Origin: Bombardia bombarda
Taxonomy: Eukaryota; Ascomycota; Sordariomycetes; Sordariales; Lasiosphaeriaceae
Reading direction: 5' to 3'
Length of the DNA stretch: 64,000 nucleotides
Assembly (NCBI GenBank): GCA_030512295.1
Contig: JAULSR010000006.1
Span: 682,001 to 746,000, forward strand
Every line of letters starts with the position of its first letter. Position 1 is the stretch's first letter. Below the pieces are notes generated by a model. That model made no database searches, had not been told where the DNA came from, and saw only the letters and a program-made list of their open reading frames with translations. Below are positions 35,879-48,026 of the stretch, in pieces. Position numbers and translations under genes: made by a program.

Positions 35879-38723
35879 ACACGAGACGGGGAAGATGCTG
35901 GGGACCTCGGACCCCTAATTGGTAATCAAGGCATCCAGGGAGGCAAGGAAGATGGGGCGGCCCCTCGCCGTAAACTCTCATTTCGCCGACGGCGTTGCGG
36001 CACGACCTAAGGTGGGGCATTTGCGCGTTTCCTCCCTCCCCAACCCATCTTGTACGTACGTGCTAATAACAGCGCCTGTCTGTGTGATAAATTCTTATTC
36101 TTGGCCGGCCACAGCCCGCCTCCCAGCCGGCCTTGAAAATGTGGTGAACATAGCAGCACGACGGAATGTTCAGCATTTCTATTGTGCTCACAGAGCTTGT
36201 TCAGACACCATCATACCAGCCTCTCGTGAATGACTACTGCGTTGGGGCTTTGCAGCAATGAGCATTACTTGGGGTAGCTTGCTTGTCCACCTGTGGCAAT
36301 CTGCATATCCGTTCCAATACTGTCGAAGAATCCGAAGACCATGGAAGCCAGACAAAAGAGGCACGCGTGCGCCGAGACGCATCCATCTGCACTCCGCCCC
36401 GGGCAGGAGCAAAGTACTACCAACTGTGAGCGTGAGCGGGCGGCGCTGCTTTCTGTCTGCCCTGCTTTCAAATAGAGCAATGATCTTCTTTCGAGCAAAC
36501 TTGCAAAGCTGAAGCAACACAAAGTAACACACAGCGCCATGGACTGAAATAGCGCAAGTGACCAGCAGGTACCGTGACTCCGTATTGATTGACACATTCG
36601 CTCTCCAGAGCAACTTCCGAGAAGAAACCCCGGCGCATCGTGCGGGACAGATCCGGCTTACACTTTTATTATTATCATCATAACACCTTACTCCGAACCA
36701 TGGCATTAGGTGTCCAAACCCTTATAGAAGCGTTTATTTTGTGTGGGTATCCTCCCCGCGCCACCTGCACTTGATGGTGGGCTGCCTGTGTAACCCACTG
36801 CCCAGACCCGCTCGCCCACCTTTTCGCTCGGGGTTCTAGCAGCAGCCCGGCGCCGAGTACGTGTCTTTTAGTGTGCTACTAACAGCCTGGATGAAGCCCG
36901 GGGATACTGTAGGCACGCGATGCTCTCTTATTGAGTTCAGGTATTATCACAAGTAATTCTTTTTGCGACCAAGGAAGGCACGCGAGCAAGCTGTAACTGC
37001 CGTGCCACGACGTTTCACTATGTTAAAGAAAAAAAAACTTAAAGGGGGCTGAACAAATACCCGACTGGCATCATTTGTTCCATCCATTTTGTTGTTCTTG
37101 TGTGCCCAGCCAATCCAGAGCACGGAGTACTGCACTACATATCTGGGCATACTCCGCCGCTGTTCAGCATGGAGTCTCCTTTTCTCGCCTCTGGATTGAT
37201 TGGATACGGTGAATGGGCAGGCCTTGAAGGAGTGAAGAGCTCAGTTCTTGCTAACCTTGGCAATATCCTCAATATCCTCATAACGGGCCCCGTCAGGGAC
37301 CATGGTACATTGCATATCAATGATAGAGGGTCCCACCCAGGGGCTCAATCTGGCTTTTAGTGCATCTGCCTTACTAACGGTTACCTTATCAATCCATTTT
37401 AGATTCCGGCTCAGCAGCCCTCCGACCAACTAACCTCAAAAGGCGGACGACAGCGCGTCGCGCACCCATAATGTTACTCATGAACCAACTCTCGCATAAG
37501 TCAAGCAGAGAAATTAGACGTGTGCGTCTCTCTAGTTATGATGTTGTCGTACATGTTACACACAGGGGGGCTTTGTATGCTCAAGTTGAAGCGTGGGAAA
37601 CTCGGTTCCATTCTTGATCGATTTCCGGGTTTGGTTGCTGCCAGGAAGGAGGTAAATCAGTGGAGCAACAGGGCGGTGGAAATGGAGACGGGGGATTCTG
37701 ATCAACCGCAAGTCCGCAACTGAAGTCCACTGCGGTGCGCCATTGCTTAATCGCGCCCGCTGCGGGGACTGCCACCAACCGTTGACCTGGGCCAGTTTCA
37801 TCGGGATCCAGGAACAGCCGGCAACAAAAAGTTATGCGTGCATCCAGAAACCGGCGGCCATATGACGACTGCAGGTCGGATTTTGGCACGCCACTTCCGA
37901 GCCCCTAGGTAGCATCAATGAGATGATGCCAAAACCTGGGTTTTGTCCAACCATGTGGTGAGCAGAGGTGATCTTTGGCTGATGAAATTAGCAACAAGGT
38001 TGTTTCAAATCTCAACCAAGCGAGATACGGCACACGAACAACAAACACACAGTTGTTGGCGACTATGTACCTCAGAAACTCCCTTCACTAGAGCATTCAC
38101 ACATGGCGGATACAGACGAAACGCAGAATGATTCTGATGAGATCTGATAAAGTGCCATCCGGAGATAGTGAGGACACCCTCCTCACCTCCTTCTGGTTTT
38201 TTTTTCCTTTAACCCCTACTAAATCCGCCGAACGGCCTGAGTGGGCCAGTCTTTTCTTTCATCCTGTCTTTGAATTCTTTGTGGACTACCCGTTACCCGT
38301 CTACGGTGACCAGGAAGAAAGAAAGCGATGGTGTCCGACGTTTGGTCGCCAACCCCTTGATCTGGCCCAAGCGGTATCCGGAATTCCGATCGGATACGCG
38401 ATTTGAAAAAGACGGGATGGGATGGGATGCTGCTGCCGGGTTTCAGGTCCCCTTTTAATACATGACTACACCTTAAATCAATATTTAGCATTTCCTTATC
38501 CAGATTCCAGGCACCTGCATAGTCAATGCGCTCCCGACGCGGTTGATTGGGCTGGCGCGTCTAAACTCCAGAGCGTTCAGTACCGAGGAACGACAGCAGC
38601 AATTCGAACTAGAAGTCTTGGCACAATCTTGACAGCAGCTCGCTCGCTGTTAGTTACATCACGATCCCAGTCAACGCTCCGCAGTATGAGGAAGTCGTCG
38701 TTCTATCAAGGACGACAACAATC

Positions 38724-40743
38724 ATGTCCAAGAATGCAGACATAACCAGCTTCTTCAAGCGGGTCCCCAAAAACTCTCAGAGTCCACGATCTCAATCCCA
38801 CTCCCAACCCCAGGCCCCCTCGCAAACCGTCGTTGCATCACGCACAAGCCCACGCATCTCCATCCCGTCAGCGCCCACGTCTTCCCCGCCTCTTTTCCCC
38901 TCCTCTCCGTTAGCGCCGCTCCAGTCATCTGTCCGCAGTCGGGACGCCGTCATTCTCGGCTCCGACGACGAAAATGGCGACGACGACGACTTGATATCAT
39001 CCGACGATGACCTCCCCTCTCTTTTCGACAAGCCCGCCGTCGTTGCTGTCCCCGTGCCGCCCGCCAGGAAGGGTACCCACCAATGCGTCACCCCCGGGCC
39101 AAGCGGACCGCCAAGGACTCGTTCCTCAACTCGTCGCCCTTGACTATCATGCCCAAGCACAAGTTCGACATCAAGGCGCTAATGAAGGACGCCGAGGCCG
39201 ACAGCGCCCTCGAGGCCAGCGAGCAGCGCACCGCCTTGGAATCTGCCACCACCACCGCCGTCCCTGCTTATGGGGGGTTGGCTGCAGCGGCAACTGAGAG
39301 GAGAAATGGGACCACGAGTCTGCACAACACTATGCTGGATGTGTTTTCTGACCCCGAAGGAAGCCACGACGAGCCCAACCGTGAGAAGCTGCTGCGGGCT
39401 GTTAGGAGGACCGAGGCAACTGTCCATCAGAAGGTGTGGTATTTCTTCGACCAAGAGGAGCCCGATCATCGCGGCAGCACTGGTAGCGGCTCGATTGAAG
39501 ATCGCCATCCTTTCCCGCAAACCGCTGCCAAGGGACCCTGGAAGTTCCTGGCTCCGGCCAAAAGCCGAGCCGAGCTGTTCGAGGACGGCGTCCCATACCA
39601 CATCCAGGCCAAGCTGCAAAGCCTACCCGACGAGATCTTTCTCTGGATATTAAACGAGGTTCCCACAGAGAAATCCAGGACGCTCCGCGAGGAATATCTG
39701 AGGGTGCTCAGCGTCAGTCTAGAACAAGCCGGTCGGCTCATGGACAAGGACCTCATCGTCCAGCTGTTTCGAGATATGGGGGCGGCTGAGCGAGCACTCG
39801 ACTCACTGCCTTCAATGGCTGGGCGTCCCAAAAAGGGAGGCCCATACAACGCGGAGAGAGACTGGACCACCCTCCGATCTCTCCTCCGAATTATGTCCGA
39901 GACATCAGCCGGTTTGGAGTTTCAGTCGCTGATACAGAGCATGGCCCTTCTGCTTCGACTTGGCATGGATAATCTTGTGCGCGAGGACCTTGGGATCGCA
40001 CGAGACTATCAAGACGCACTGTCGAAACTTGCGCAACCCATTCCCAGTGGATCGTGGGACTCTTTTGTAAGCCATGCTGCTCCCATCAACTTCCCCTCTA
40101 CCCTCAAGCCCCCCTTGCTAATGTCTATGTCATATAGTGTGGAGATGTGTGCATGTCCCTCTACGGACACATCCACGAGGCCACTCTCCGCTGGGACGCC
40201 GTCTCGTCCATCCCGCTCACCCATCCCCGGCTGATCGACCTGCGCCGACGGCTCGCGCTCGTCTGTGTGTTTGACGACCCGCACCGGGCGCGCTCGCGGC
40301 CCGAGGAAAGCTTTACTATGCGCGCCGTCCTGGACCGGCTCGAGGCCGACGAGTTCATCATCGACCGCAACTACACAGACTTTTATGAGCTGGCTGCGCT
40401 GACTGATTTGCTCAGCGTCGCGATAGGCGACGGCTGCCCCCCTCCCGCCGGCGCTGGCCCAGACGCCGTAAGGCAGTACAATGCCGACGTCGACAAGGTG
40501 GCAGAGAGACTCAAGATCATGTGGTCAAACATTCACGAGCAAGGCGCCGCCTTCGTCTCCCGGCTCGAGGCCCGCGTAAAGCTCAAGGACCTCGAGCGCA
40601 AGCTGCAGCACGTCACGCGCACTCGTCCGCCGCCCAAGGTGAGCATATTCGGGCTGCAGACGGCGGATGAGGACAAAGTGGAGCGGCAGCTATTTATGCA
40701 GAGATTTTTATCAAAGGGCCGAAGGGCTCTGCCATCGTCGTGA
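38724..40743 (+). CDS. Candidate SMC5/6-associated Nse6 (CANIN-domain) protein with apparent frameshift
   Basis: Begins at the ATG at 38724 with MSKNADITSFFKR, followed by a Ser/Pro-rich and Asp-rich disordered region. The open frame then changes near 39091-39095. Frame 1 (from 38724) and the frame holding KRTAKDSFLNSSPLTIMPKH are joined if one C is missing from the CCCCC run, and no plausible intron explains the shift. The rest is open to an intron at 40067-40137 (GTAAGC...ATAG, phase 0), with a last exon at 40138-40743 ending FLSKGRRALPSS. The helical block DEIFLWILNEVPTEKSRTLR onward, through LRSLLRIMSETSAGLEFQSL, resembles the CANIN domain of Nse6/SLF2 as I remember it, which recruits SMC5/6 to DNA damage. 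That assignment is moderate. The gene is real, because coding quality is high on both sides of the shift; whether it is broken or the sequence has an error is open. Confidence 0.7.
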
Positions 40744-41232
40744 TGATACGTACCCACCTGCCTGGCTCTCGGTGATTTCGGATTTGCTGCTTTCTTAGTG
40801 TTATTGCTTTCGTATTATTGTATAGCAGAGGCGTTGTTAGATGATTATATGTCTTATATGGGTGGATACCGATGGGGGGACTATATGCTCACACACAGTC
40901 TTGATGTCATTGTTCAATTACTTAGCATGATGTGTGTGTGGAAGCAAACGTTGCCTCTGTATCATACAACCTAAACTCTAAGATACCCCCCTTTCTTGCG
41001 CCCGCGCCCGCGCACGCTTTGCTGCGCCATTGGCTTCGGTATTTCGTTTGAATTCCTTCAGCATTGATACTAGTACTCGTCCAAGCAAGGCAACGTAGGA
41101 CGTTTGCTCGCACGCATGCTGCTCGATATCCGTCCGCTCACCAGTCTGTTTGTTTGTGACTTTCTACAATATTATAGCCATGTCTGTTCCCCCCATCGGC
41201 CAACCAAGAGAATATAGGATGGATGAATGAGT
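40744..41232. other. Convergent spacer between the Nse6-like gene and vma4
   Basis: About 490 bp containing the two 3' UTRs. Nothing else is recognisable. Confidence 0.65.
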
Positions 41233-42310
41233 TTAGTCAAAGAACTTGCGGTTTGAATTCAGCCCGAACAAGGTCTTTCGCATGGTCGGCATGGCACTGT
41301 CCCTAAGCAGAGCCAGCCGGGTCTCGAAGGTGTTGTTGATGTCGATAAAGCCATTGCCGCCCACAACGATTATGCCTCCTGCACTGTTTGTTTGTGATGA
41401 GATGTCAGTTTTGTTCACCATTCATGACAATCTAGTGTCTAGATACACGTAAAACGTGATAAAAAGAGGGTTGAGGAGGGCGGGGGTAATAAAAGATTCC
41501 TACCATCCCTCCGGCACGGGGTTCTTCTCATCAATAGTCGCCTTGATATTCTTGCCAGTCTTGTCCTTAAACTCCTTCACGACGGCCTCGATCGCCTTCT
41601 TCACGAGAGGGTAGTCGGCCTTGCGGGCGCGGATCTGGACGTCGAGCTCGTCCATGGCGAGGATGGCTTCGATGATGAGGGCCTTAAGGAGGCCCTCGTA
41701 GCTGGCCTTGTCGCTAGAGCCCTCAGCCAGCTTGTTCTCGGCTTCGAGGAAGATGTGGTCGACCAGGTCCTCCTGGGCGCCCAGCACGTTGAGGCGCGTC
41801 TTGTTGGCCATGGTGGACTGCGTAATGGACTGCGACATGGCGGCGGCCGTGAACATCTTGGTGAACATGTCGTCGATGGCGTCCTTTGCCTGCTGCACGA
41901 GCTTGGCCTTCTCGATCGAGAACTCCTCGTTGGCCTTGATCGTGATCTCGTGGGCCTTCTCCTCGGCTTCTTCCTTGATGAAGCTGGTCATCTTGAGCAG
42001 CTCTTTTCCGACCTGTGGGGGGTGGGGGCAACGGGGCGGCATTAGTTAGGATAGCTTTGAGCGGGAAGAAAGGGGAAGGAGGGGGCTGCGCAGTTGTGCC
42101 ATTTTCTTCTATTTGATGTTCATGATGGAGCTCGGTAGTATGCATATGTGTGCGTCTATGCTAGTGGTCGCCGCTGTCGTCGAAGACGTTGGACTTGGAG
42201 CGTCGAGGTTGAGTCTGGATAGGCAGGGCTGGGGCTGGACTGGAGCGGGCAAGCTTCCAAAGAGGGAGTCGACATACCTGTTCGTCGGACAATGCGTGGT
42301 GTTGCGACAT
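41233..42310 (-). CDS. vma4: V-type proton ATPase subunit E
   Basis: Peripheral-stalk subunit of the V1 sector that acidifies vacuoles and endosomes; it pairs with subunit G and holds the catalytic head. Three exons (42310-42278, 42012-41504, 41383-41233) give 230 residues, the usual length. The 11-codon first exon reads MSQHHALSDEQ. The second exon gives the long charged helix VGKELLKMTSFIKEEAEEKA. The third ends in the family signature NNTFETRLALLRDSAMP...LFGLNSNRKFFD. The second intron's acceptor is best placed at AACAG before TGCAGG, because this restores the family's PEGCAGGI instead of a Trp followed by a stop. The spacer to the divergent NIPA-type gene is short, so promoter elements may be shared. 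Confidence 0.96.
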
Positions 42311-43474
42311 ATTGGCTGTGTTTGAGGGGGTTGTAGTAATTGTTGGTCGTTTGGTGTCCGGTATGGACGGTATGAGAGGAGACAGGTGAGACTCGTCGGG
42401 AAGCTCACGAGAGCTGCGTCGCAGGTAATTGGGCGAGAGTCAGCGGGACAGGGGAAAATTAGGCGGGTTGTTGATTTGTTGAGTAGGATGCAATGGAGGC
42501 GGTTCAAAGTTGCTGTGTTCAGGAGCTGGGATCGTGTTGGATGATGCCCCGTCGCCGACGACCTAAACGACGCCTTTGACGCAGCTCTCCGGATGCGGAC
42601 CGACCTAGGTAAGCTTGCTTGGCACGGACGGCGGGCTCGCTACCTAGGTAGCAGGCTGCGACTGCTGTGTGTGCTGGGGTACTGTATACATTGAGTTTGG
42701 TGGCTTGACCTGAGTTGATAGGCACTGCAAGCTCCAGCGCATTAACAGCCTTAACAAGACTGACACGCTAGTCATGGCGCACGCTTCCAGCGGCGCCTGA
42801 GTTAGTCCCATCCATTTACTGGACAGAATACAGGCTGTCAGGCGTAGGCCAAACAGTCTCAAGCGCACACCTAGTTCTACTTGCTACCTACCGTCGTAGA
42901 AGCCGTGCCAGTCGACCAAGGTCGGGTGTTTCGCCCGTGTCATCGTTTTCCGCCGTTGTTTCCATCCCCAACGTCCATGCGTCTATGCTCTTGCGTGTGC
43001 TCTCTCCGACAGCCCAGCCCAGCCCAGCCCAGTGTTTCTGGCCACTCTCCCCGTGACGAGATCCTAGACTAAACGGTCAGGCCCTCGCGGCCCACCTGTC
43101 TCAACTCTCTGGCGCCCTCTGTCCAACCCCCGTGATCGCACCTCACCACCCCGGTCCCCGTCGACTTAGACGACGCAGTGCTACCTGTACCTCGAGACCA
43201 CCTGCCGGGCTCTCTTAAGTGCCGACGACAGCATCATTGAACGGCCGGTTCCACCAGCTACGTTCGTCAACCAAAACCATCCCATCTCGAATCGAAGCCT
43301 CTGCGAAAGCTCCAAACCTCGATATCCATCTATCCCTAGCCAATCTCATCCATCGCCGTCCGTCGCTCTTGCCCTCGCCCTCGCCGACCACCCGCCATAG
43401 TTGTCCTTATGCAAGTTCAGTGAGGAGCCGTCACCTCGCCTCGGCTGCCCGGTGACCGCCCTTCTTCCGGCGCA
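42311..43474. promoter_or_regulatory. Divergent promoter region of vma4 and the NIPA-type gene
   Basis: About 1.16 kb. It contains the palindrome TACCTAGGTA at 42641-42650, a (CCCAG)n tract at 43011-43032, and a CT-rich stretch from about 43240 to 43450 just before the NIPA-type start. The promoter role is inferred from position. Confidence 0.6.
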
Positions 43475-45381
43475 ATGGGGCTCATTGGCGGCATCTCTCC
43501 TGGTGGGAGTATTGCTGTAAGTCCTGCAGTTATTGTTGTGGTTGTTGTTCTTGCATGGGGGTACTGATATTTGGACGACAACTATAGCTCGGAATCATTG
43601 TCGGTCTCATATCCACCAGTGTTCAGAGCCTCGGCCTCACCCTTCAACGAAAGTCGCACATTCTCGAAGACGAAAAGGGCCCTTATGACGTTAGGAGACC
43701 ACCCTATCGAAGACGGAGATGGCAGTTGGGCATGGGCATGTTCATAGTATCCAACGTCCTGGGGAGTTCGATCCAGATATCCATACTCCCTCTACCAGTC
43801 CTCTCGACATTACAAGCCTCGGGCTTGGTCTTCAACTCGATTTGCGCGACACTGATACTCGGGGAGCCGTTTACGAGATGGTCGCTGTGGGGGACCCTGC
43901 TGGTCTGCAGCGGCGCCGTGTTGATCGCGGTGTTTGGCGCCATCCCATCGCCGGCCCATAAGCTAAGCGAACTGCTGGACTTGCTGGGACGGCGCCCGTT
44001 TGTCGTCTGGATGTCTTTTCAGGCCCTTATTGTCATCTCCATAGCCGTTGCGACGGAGCTGTTCAGCCGCGTCCCCCAGCTGACACATAGTCCGCGATTC
44101 CGTCTCGCGCGCGGCTTTGCTTACGGCTGCATCAGTGGCATCTTATCCGCGCATTCTCTGCTGGTGGCCAAGTCGGCTGTTGAGCTGCTGGTCCGGACTG
44201 TCGTGGACGGCGATAACCAGTTTGTCCACTGGCAGTCTTGGATGCTCGTTTTGGGCCTGGTCACTCTCGCCCTCAGCCAACTATACTACCTCCATCGGGG
44301 CCTCAAGCTAGTCTCGACCTCCGTTCTATACCCATTAATTTTTTGCATCTATAACATTATCGCCATCCTCGACGGACTGATCTACTTCGACCAGACTGAT
44401 CTCATCACCCGTTTGGATGCATGTCTCATTTCCCTCGGCACAGCTATTCTTCTGTCAGGTGTATTGGCCCTGTCATGGCGCCTCAGTGATGAGCAGCACA
44501 CCCCCAGTGTTGGGCAGTCTACATTAACGCCCGGTCTTGGGCTTGTCGAAGATACGGATGGAGAGGGAGAGGAAGAAGAGCTGTTACTTCATTCTGACAT
44601 CGGGGATGAGGAGAGCAACCCGGCTCCAGCACGACACAACTACCAGACATTTAAACCCATATCAAATGGCACCATATCTCGACAATCGACTCCCACAGCA
44701 CCGCAAAGGAAACGGTCCATGGCGCAGTCGGTCAGAGCTGTACCTAGCTCTTCGCGATGGACGGAACGTGCCGAGATATGGGACGAGCTAGAAGATCATG
44801 ACACACCCAAATCGCCACACGCATATAATAGGCGGCGGTCGACAACTTTACCAATTTCTACCGAATCTTCTTCCATCCAATATTCCAAAAGGAGAACAAA
44901 TGAACTCCCCGGCCTACCACATGGTGGTGATGCCTCTTCCACCACCGATCAGTTGGCGTTTTCTCCAAGGAGAGCCTTTAAACGGAGGCGTAAGTCAACC
45001 GGCTTTCCAGGCTTCACGGCCAGACGGAATTCCATGCGCAAGAGCTCGGGTGGGCTACAAAGTGCAGTCGGGAGCATCTGGAAACTACGGTGGTGGAAGA
45101 ACATGGTTGGCCGGAAGACAAACACCCCATCAGAACTGCCGCCAGCGGCCCAAAGCCCACGACCGAGCCTGGCCACCTGGACGGCATATAGGGATCAGCC
45201 TTCCCTGGTTATCGGCGAATCTGTTGGTTGTAGATATCGTGATTCTCCGAGAAGCGACGGGCCATTACCAACATCTGATCCGAGATCCTCGGGGGAAGGG
45301 GAACCGCCATCAGAAGTGGTGGTTCAAAGCCCAAGAAGGGGCAGTAATGACCGCAGGAGGCAGAATGATTCGCCTGTATAA
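43475..45381 (+). CDS. NIPA-type magnesium transporter (DUF803 family)
   Basis: Two exons: 43475-43516 (MGLIGGISPGGSIA) and 43588-45381, with a 71-bp phase-0 intron (GTAAGT...ATAG), giving 611 residues. The N-terminal 330 residues hold about eight to nine membrane helices typical of the NIPA / DMT-like fold, including LGIIVGLISTSVQSLGLTLQ, SSIQISILPLPVLSTLQASG and the late segment YNIIAILDGLIYFDQ. NIPA proteins are linked to Mg2+ transport in animals; fungal members are little studied, so the substrate is inferred. A hydrophilic tail of about 270 residues follows, with an acidic patch (EDTDGEGEEEELLLHSD) and many Ser/Arg-rich segments that look like phosphorylation substrates. Long frames overlapping the tail in another frame are shadows. 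Confidence 0.92.
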
Positions 45382-46312
45382 AGGAAATAGAAGGCATGTA
45401 ACAGTTTTCGTTAAGTTGGCTGCTCAGTCGGCGGCCGGGCGGTCAACCTCTGGCATGGTCAGGTCCAGTCATGTTCACATCGCATTATTTTTCATCATGG
45501 TAGAATCAAATCACATGTATAACATACCGCATACAATATCATGTTATTGTGCAACAAGTGTAGAGGGACTGTCAACGCAGTAAATCACCTGTAATGAAAC
45601 CATCTAGATTACTGTTCAGATTAACGATTAAAACATTCAACACGGAAATGGCGAACAAAATCCTTGCCCGGAAACGACCAGCAGCTTCTAGAAGACGCAG
45701 TTGAAAGTAATAGCACAGTACCTAGCCCACATCAAAGCTCCCAGAATTCACTCACTGTGTGCATATATTCACACCCTATTTGGTCGAGTTTCATGCACCC
45801 GTAAGGTTACTGATAGTGATATAATGAAATTTCTAGAGATATTTACAAAATGTATACTGATACGTCTACAGAACTAGAAGGCAAAGCTTAAAAACTGAAC
45901 ACCAAGAAAGAGAATAAAACAAGGAATAGCATTTCGATTGTGGTGGTGGTAGTGGTAGTTGTATAGAGATGGTGGGAAAATGCATGCGAGGTGTAGTGAT
46001 ATATCAAATAAGTGGCGCAGAAAACACAACAGCCGGGCGTAGATTCATTAGAAGTTGTAGTCAGATAGAGCACCATGGTCTCTCCATCTCACTTACCACA
46101 CGGAGATGACCTCAAAGAAGCTTCGCGAATCTTCCCAGCTAGCCAAAATCCGGATACGCCCAGCTCAACAACGCCCAGGCCCATTGAACGTTTGGGCCCC
46201 CACTATGCCGTAATTCGCAGGGGATATCATATGCCGTCTCATGGTCCATCGAGGGCTGAGCAGAGATCGAAATCGCTTCATGGCGTTGGTCGTGGTGGTG
46301 ACTGAGCAATAC
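45382..46312. other. Convergent spacer between the NIPA-type gene and pls1
   Basis: About 930 bp holding the two 3' UTRs. AT-rich; a short GGTGGTGGTAGTGG-like repeat is near 45940. No gene seen. Confidence 0.62.
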
Positions 46313-47176
46313 TTAGAACTGGCCCAACTGTCCCCCTGCCTTCTCATCGATGTGGCGGAATCTTTCGCGCTCCTTTCTTTCCTTCAGAAGACACGCCGTG
46401 GCCATGATCAGGACAACGTCGATGCCCACCATTCCGAAGACGGCCGTGAAGATGTCGTCGACGAAGATATTTGCGAACGAGGTGATGGGCGTCGCACACC
46501 CACGCATGAGCGCTGCGGCTGCCGGGCTGGGGCAGGTTGCGTCGGTGATGAAAGCTGGCGAGGAGCTGTTCAAGTAGCCACAGCAGTTGAACTGTTCATT
46601 TGTGTCAGTCTAGGTACACCAGAGGTGGAGGAAATGAAGAATTTTGACGTACAGCAGTCTGCATCAGTTCCTGGACGGTGTTGGTCTGGGCCATGAAAAG
46701 CGGCGCAAACTCTTCCTTTGTCTTGAGGGTCAAGATCCACATGTACAGACCGAGAACCAGGCTGACGAGCGAGCAAACGGTCGCCATGACGGCGCCCAGT
46801 TTGAGCCATATACGTGCTGGTGTGGCGAGACCCGGGATCGTGAAAAGGAAGGTGATGAACACAAGCACGGCGTTCGCAATACCCGCTGCAAAATATCTCG
46901 TCAGCACAAGGCAAGAGAGGGATAATCACGGACGAGGTAGATGGCAGTACGCCGATTCGCTGACACAAACTAGCAAAGATATGAAAACGCATATGTAGGT
47001 GACTAACCTGTCAAAGGAAACCTTTGGTACAAGAGGTTTCGCGCCGCCTGCTTTCCCTCTGTTGGGATCTCAGATTGAATGTTCTGAACGACGACCGAAA
47101 AGGCAAGCATGATGATGCCCATCACAACGAAGAGGGCATCCGCGACCACATAGGCCACAAGCACCTTATTCGCCAT
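46313..47176 (-). CDS. pls1: Tetraspanin PLS1
   Basis: Fungal tetraspanin, known in other ascomycetes to be needed for appressorium-mediated penetration or for ascospore germination. Three exons (47176-47008, 46885-46653, 46591-46313) join in phases 1 and 0 to 226 residues, matching the family length. The start MANKVLVAYVVADALFVVMG begins helix 1. Helices 2 and 3 are GIANAVLVFITFLFTIPGL and VMATVCSLVSLVLGLYMWIL, and helix 4 is FGMVGIDVVLIMATACLL. The large extracellular loop carries the tetraspanin CCG motif (C137, C138, G139) and two further cysteines, in DATCPSPAAAALMRGCATP. The tail KERKERERFRHIDEKAGG is close to the PLS1 signature I remember. It acts in the plasma membrane, probably with NADPH-oxidase components, as known elsewhere. 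Confidence 0.94.
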
Positions 47177-47984
47177 CGTTTATGTTTGTTTCTCTGGTGT
47201 AGGTGCAGCCTGTATCCTCGAGAAGTCCGCCTCAAAGGGACTTGGCTGCCCTTGTTCGTGTTCTTTTCCTCCGATCGAAAGCCCTTGTATGATGCCGGTT
47301 TGCAAGCAAGTGTGACGACCGGCGTCTTTCGTGTGTATATTTGGTTAATGAGTGAAAACGGGCGAGATCGACCTGCAATCCTTAGCATCAATGAAAATGT
47401 GCAACCCAAAAAGGAGGAAAAAAGAATTGAGAGAGCGTGAGAAGATGTGAGAAATCGGCTTGGCGACAAGATCAAAAACACATCGAGGAGGGAGCGCAGC
47501 TCGATGGGCTTAGACCAGTCCAAGTCACTGCTGGCTGGGATAGAAGGGAGAGAAACGACGACAGCGACGAGGATGATGAGAATGCGTGTGTCGTCCCAGA
47601 CAGGAGTTAAGGTTAGAGAGCGTGAGTGGTGGATGAAAGGAGGCGTCGTCTAAAACGTCAAACCTGCCACATTATTGGTCTGCACCCCTGGGGTTCCAGG
47701 CCCAGAGCCAGTCGGAGCATGCCCTGGGGGATCGGGACCAGAAACACGCTGTGCAGCTCCACAGGCACCACGCAATCGCCTGCTTCAGCAATTTAGGTCT
47801 GGGTAGGAGATTCGCAGGTCCCTGACAACTGCCGTTTCAGATGGTGTCGGGAAGAATCTAGGGCAGGGGGTTGGGCGGGCATGGGGCTCGATTGCTGGCG
47901 GCTATCGACTTATGAGATGGCCAAATGGGCCATTCATAGATCGCCGTGGCGCCGCATTGACCATATGGCGCGCTGTGTGCCGTT

Positions 47985-48026
47985 GAGTCCAGGGAGGCGA
48001 GTCCAGGGAGGCGAGTCCAGGGAGGC
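47985..48026. repeat. 14-bp tandem repeat, three copies (GAGTCCAGGGAGGC)
   Basis: Three perfect copies in noncoding sequence about 0.8 kb upstream of pls1. Confidence 0.93.

Larger units (their letters stand above)
35116..38723. other. Divergent intergenic region between dnfA and the Nse6-like gene
   Basis: About 3.6 kb serving as upstream region for both divergent genes. It holds a (CGT)n microsatellite near the dnfA start and a 10-bp tandem repeat at 35849-35878. The short frames on both strands show no domain or splicing pattern. Confidence 0.55.

Noticed and set aside
44798..45583. 261-codon plus-strand frame overlapping the NIPA-type gene tail
   Set aside because: Overlaps the real gene in another frame, with no domain and low-complexity composition.
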